NCBI GenBank assembly: GCA_964635875.1
Contig: CAZWRK010000191.1
Span: 1 to 6,224, forward strand
Length of the DNA: 6,224 bases
Direction of reading: 5' to 3'
Source of the DNA: CAZWRK01 sp964635875
GTDB taxonomy: Bacteria > Pseudomonadota > Gammaproteobacteria > Burkholderiales > Aquaspirillaceae
Within the stretch, counting starts at the first letter, position 1, and every line of letters begins with the position of its first letter. The translations under genes and the position numbers were made by a program. The notes below the pieces were generated by a model. The model saw nothing but the letters and a program-made list of their open reading frames with translations. It ran no database searches and was not told the origin of the DNA. Shown here piece after piece: positions 4,879-6,224 of this stretch.

Positions 4879-4912
4879 GGTGGCTCGACGATGGCTGACA
4901 TGGAGGTGATTG

Positions 4913-5167
4913 ATGACGATGCGGAACAAGATGCCCTGGTGTGCTGCGGTGGTGGATGGGCTGCGCGAGGTGTTCGGTGCGGATGAGATCAACCGGGTGA
5001 TTCGGATTGGGCTGCACCCAGCTTGCCGGGATGAGGATCGGGTTTATTTCTGCGAGGCTGGGCATGCGCTTGGTCGGCAGTGGGTGCCCGATCCGGGGAA
5101 GACGGTGAGCGCGGCGCAGATGGTGGTGGTGAGGCCGGTCAGGCAGGCGAAAGGAGCACCAAGATGA
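4913..5167 (+). CDS. Small phage early protein of unknown function (84 aa)
   Basis: The ATG at 4913 has GGAGG 6 nt upstream and is preferred to an in-frame TTG at 4910 and an ATG at 4919. The 84-aa product (MTMRNKMPWCAAVVDGLREV...) has an N-terminal helix, a middle motif (EINRVIRIGLHPACRDEDRV) and a second half with FCEAGHALGRQW and a GKTVSAAQMVVV strand. No signal peptide or membrane segment is seen. It resembles small hypothetical proteins found between replication and Q genes in other phages, but I cannot name a family or function. The stop overlaps the next start as ATGA, so translation is coupled. Confidence 0.75.
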   Translation: MTMRNKMPWCAAVVDGLREVFGADEINRVIRIGLHPACRDEDRVYFCEAGHALGRQWVPDPGKTVSAAQMVVVRPVRQAKGAPR

Positions 5168-5361
5168 AGGCCGTCGATCTGCCGGGTTGGGCTTGGGGCG
5201 ATCCGCTGGAAGTGGCGGCGCGCCGTGAGGCGATGGATTGCAGCGGTTGCCTGTTTCGGGTGAAGGTTTTTGATCGCGCGGTTTGCGTCAAGCATGCCTG
5301 GCGCGGGGGCGATCAGATGTACAGGTGTGTTGATTTCTTGCGAGTGAGGGATGGGCGATGA
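5164..5361 (+). CDS. Small four-Cys protein, putative zinc-binding (65 aa)
   Basis: The ATG at 5164 overlaps the previous stop and has AAGGAG 7 nt upstream; longer readings of the frame lack this. The 65-aa product has an aromatic start (DLPGWAWGDPLEVAARREAM) and four cysteines: C26-x2-C29-x11-C41-x13-C55, a spacing compatible with one zinc site or an iron-sulfur site. Similar tiny four-Cys proteins often sit just before Q-type genes in prophages of GC-rich proteobacteria; the role is unknown. The stop overlaps the Q-like start, so the two are produced together. It might be a nucleic-acid-binding accessory factor, but that is inference. Confidence 0.75.
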   Translation: MKAVDLPGWAWGDPLEVAARREAMDCSGCLFRVKVFDRAVCVKHAWRGGDQMYRCVDFLRVRDGR

Positions 5362-5717
5362 TTGATTACATCAACATGAAGCTGAGTATCTGGGGCAAGT
5401 GGGCGGTGCGCAGGTATTCTGCGGGGCTCGGGTATCCGAGCGTCTGCCCGATGTTCAGGCTGATTCGGCATGGGGGTGGTTACCGAAGCGATGTGCCGTA
5501 TGGGGTTGATGAGTATGTGATGGAAACAGATCAGGCGGTGCGGCGATTGCCTGCGGCGGATGTGGCGTTGTGTGTTGAGTTTTATCAGCGCGGTGGAACG
5601 GGCGCTGAGGTGGCACGGCGATTGGGGATTGCGCGGCAACGATTGTATGAGCGGCTGGATGCGGTGCATAGGGCGGTGATGGGGCATCTGAATGACATCG
5701 CGGCGGGGGTTGATTAA
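5358..5717 (+). CDS. Q-type late gene antiterminator
   Basis: This 119-aa protein matches the antiterminator Q family in layout. It has an N-terminal WGKW motif (12-15), the conserved GYPSVCPMFRL segment (25-35), a helical middle (DEYVMETDQAVRRLPAADVA) and a C-terminal sigma-region-4-like helix-turn-helix (about 80-102; GAEVARRLGIARQRLYERL). Q proteins bind DNA at the late promoter, join RNA polymerase paused just downstream, and let it pass the nearby terminator into the lysis and head genes. Here the presumed late promoter starts 9 bp after the stop and a terminator follows it, which supports the call. The start is by ATGA overlap. An ATG at 5376 is a possible alternative. Confidence 0.87.
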   Translation: MIDYINMKLSIWGKWAVRRYSAGLGYPSVCPMFRLIRHGGGYRSDVPYGVDEYVMETDQAVRRLPAADVALCVEFYQRGGTGAEVARRLGIARQRLYERLDAVHRAVMGHLNDIAAGVD

Positions 5718-5725
5718 AAATGGTG

Positions 5726-5754
5726 TTGACACGTCCGGACACTTTGTGTATAAA
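5726..5754 (+). promoter_or_regulatory. Late promoter (pR' counterpart)
   Basis: TTGACA, perfect at -35 (5726-5731), a 17-bp spacer, then TATAAA at -10 (5749-5754). The expected start is near 5761. The spacer holds a perfect 8-bp dyad GTCCGGAC (5733-5740), and GTGT/ACAC pairs flank it (5723-5732 and 5739-5749). In lambda the Q-binding element also lies between -35 and -10, so this dyad is the obvious candidate. Confidence 0.9.
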
Positions 5755-5760
5755 ACGCGC

Positions 5761-5817
5761 ATCCTGTTATTATTGTGTCAATGCCCTGCCGCTCATTGTT
5801 AAGTCGCAGGGCTTTTT
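5761..5817 (+). ncRNA. Predicted short terminated late-leader transcript
   Basis: Transcription from the late promoter without antitermination would yield an RNA of about 57 nt ending in the T-run at 5813-5817, similar in position to lambda 6S RNA. A TG-T-TATTAT sequence (5765-5773) just after the start resembles an extended -10 box and could cause the sigma-dependent pause that Q proteins require. Confidence 0.55.
5783..5817 (+). terminator. Intrinsic terminator after the late promoter (tR' counterpart)
   Basis: GCCCTGC (5783-5789) pairs perfectly with GCAGGGC (5806-5812) over a 16-nt loop, followed by TTTTTATT. It lies between the late promoter and the HNH gene, so late expression must pass it. 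Confidence 0.87.
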
Positions 5818-5825
5818 ATTGCCCC

Positions 5826-6206
5826 ATGCCTAGCGCCCCACCAAAGCCTTGCAGGCATCATGGCTGTGGCGCGTTGGTCAGGGATGGCTCTGGCTATTGC
5901 GGCACGCACAAGATGGCGCATAAGGCTGGATGGCTTGCTGATCCGAATCGACCGAACCGGCATGAGCGTGGCTATGGCAACGACTGGGAAAAGCTGCGCA
6001 AGCGCATCTTGTCGCGAGACAAAGGCTTATGCCAAGTGTGCATGAAGCAAGGAAGACCTCGCCCGGCTAAGGCAGTAGATCACATCGTGCCAAAGAGCGA
6101 AGGCGGAACGGATGACGAAAGCAACTTGCAGTCAATCTGCATCCATTGCCATAAGGCCAAGACCCAGGTTGAAGCCGCAAGAGGCAGGGGGGGCATAAAA
6201 GTCTAA
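5826..6206 (+). CDS. HNH endonuclease
   Basis: This 126-aa protein starts MPSAPPKPCRHHGCG, the usual opening of phage HNH nucleases. It has an N-terminal zinc-binding cluster (C9, C14, C25, H28), an ERGYGNDWEKLRK helix (47-59) and an HNH core. The core shows CxxC at 69-72, catalytic D85-H86, N100, CxxC at 105-108 and H109. Such nucleases nick or cut DNA with a metal ion and in HK97-type phages act with terminase in DNA packaging. The in-frame GTG at 5775 and ATG at 5781 would put codons inside the terminator, so ATG 5826 is preferred, although its Shine-Dalgarno is poor. Terminase genes are expected just beyond the window. Confidence 0.9.
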   Translation: MPSAPPKPCRHHGCGALVRDGSGYCGTHKMAHKAGWLADPNRPNRHERGYGNDWEKLRKRILSRDKGLCQVCMKQGRPRPAKAVDHIVPKSEGGTDDESNLQSICIHCHKAKTQVEAARGRGGIKV

Positions 6207-6224
6207 AAGGATTGCCCAAAGTAC

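Larger units (their letters stand above)
4517..4912. other. Non-coding region after the primase, candidate replication origin
   Basis: Nearly 400 bp without a convincing gene. The open frames here have odd composition and no ribosome sites. The left part (4517-4700) holds only a small GCGAA/TTCGC hairpin (4566-4581). The right part holds, in order, phased GGAAC repeats, two T-tracts (8 T at 4776-4783 and 7 T at 4786-4792) and a long palindrome. Repeats, an easily melted tract and a dyad beside a replication gene are what phage and plasmid origins look like. That function is inferred. Confidence 0.5.

Noticed and set aside
4605..4909. Two overlapping plus-strand open frames between the primase and the 84-aa gene
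   Set aside because: Products are Gly/Phe/Arg-rich and span the repeat cluster, T-tracts and palindrome; starts lack ribosome sites. The region is better explained as non-coding.
5790..5803. boxA-like CGCTCATT in the loop of the late terminator
   Set aside because: Only a partial match to the boxA consensus, with no boxB hairpin nearby, and Q-type antitermination does not use nut sites.
1..6224. CRISPR array, tRNA or rRNA genes, transposase
   Set aside because: No regularly spaced direct repeats of CRISPR length, no cloverleaf or rRNA sequence and no transposase motif were seen.

Overview
The window looks like the control, replication and early-to-late switch region of a temperate lambda-like phage, either a free phage or a prophage. 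It holds two divergent early operons around an operator-rich control region, a CII-like gene, a primase/helicase, a Q-type antiterminator followed by a promoter-terminator pair, and an HNH endonuclease of the kind that usually precedes terminase. The DNA is fairly GC-rich with good sigma-70 promoters and Shine-Dalgarno sites. This suggests a proteobacterial host, perhaps beta- or gammaproteobacterial, but nothing here identifies the species.

Left part (1-1263, minus strand): six tightly coupled small genes read leftward, with one 1-nt gap and otherwise 4- to 11-nt overlaps. They encode two proteins with no recognised domain (100 and 55 aa), a Cys-rich peptide, a single-pass membrane peptide, a winged-helix protein and a gene cut off by the window edge. 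The 55-aa gene at 792-959 is short and easily missed.

Control region (1264-1616): two almost identical promoter/operator blocks (36 of 42 bases) face away from each other. PL drives the leftward operon through a structured leader of about 147 nt. PR drives a Cro-like protein from an apparently leaderless mRNA. Between them, reading leftward from 1545, is a short open frame whose first 15 residues look exactly like the start of a CI/XRE repressor and then lose that resemblance. I read it as the stump of a deleted cI gene. No intact repressor exists in the window.

Right part (1617-5717, plus strand): cro-like gene, strong terminator (a tR1 counterpart) plus a second hairpin, CII-like gene, and a 726-aa primase-ATPase fusion. 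Then comes about 400 bp of non-coding DNA with helically phased GGAAC/GTTCC repeats, T-tracts and a long palindrome, which is a good candidate replication origin. Two small genes and the Q-like antiterminator follow, joined by ATGA overlaps.

Switch to late genes (5718-6224): a near-consensus promoter (TTGACA, 17 bp, TATAAA) sits directly after Q. It is followed by a -10-like pause sequence and, about 25-55 nt downstream of the expected start, an intrinsic terminator. This is the pR'/tR' arrangement on which Q proteins act. The HNH endonuclease gene lies beyond that terminator, and the window ends before the expected terminase genes.
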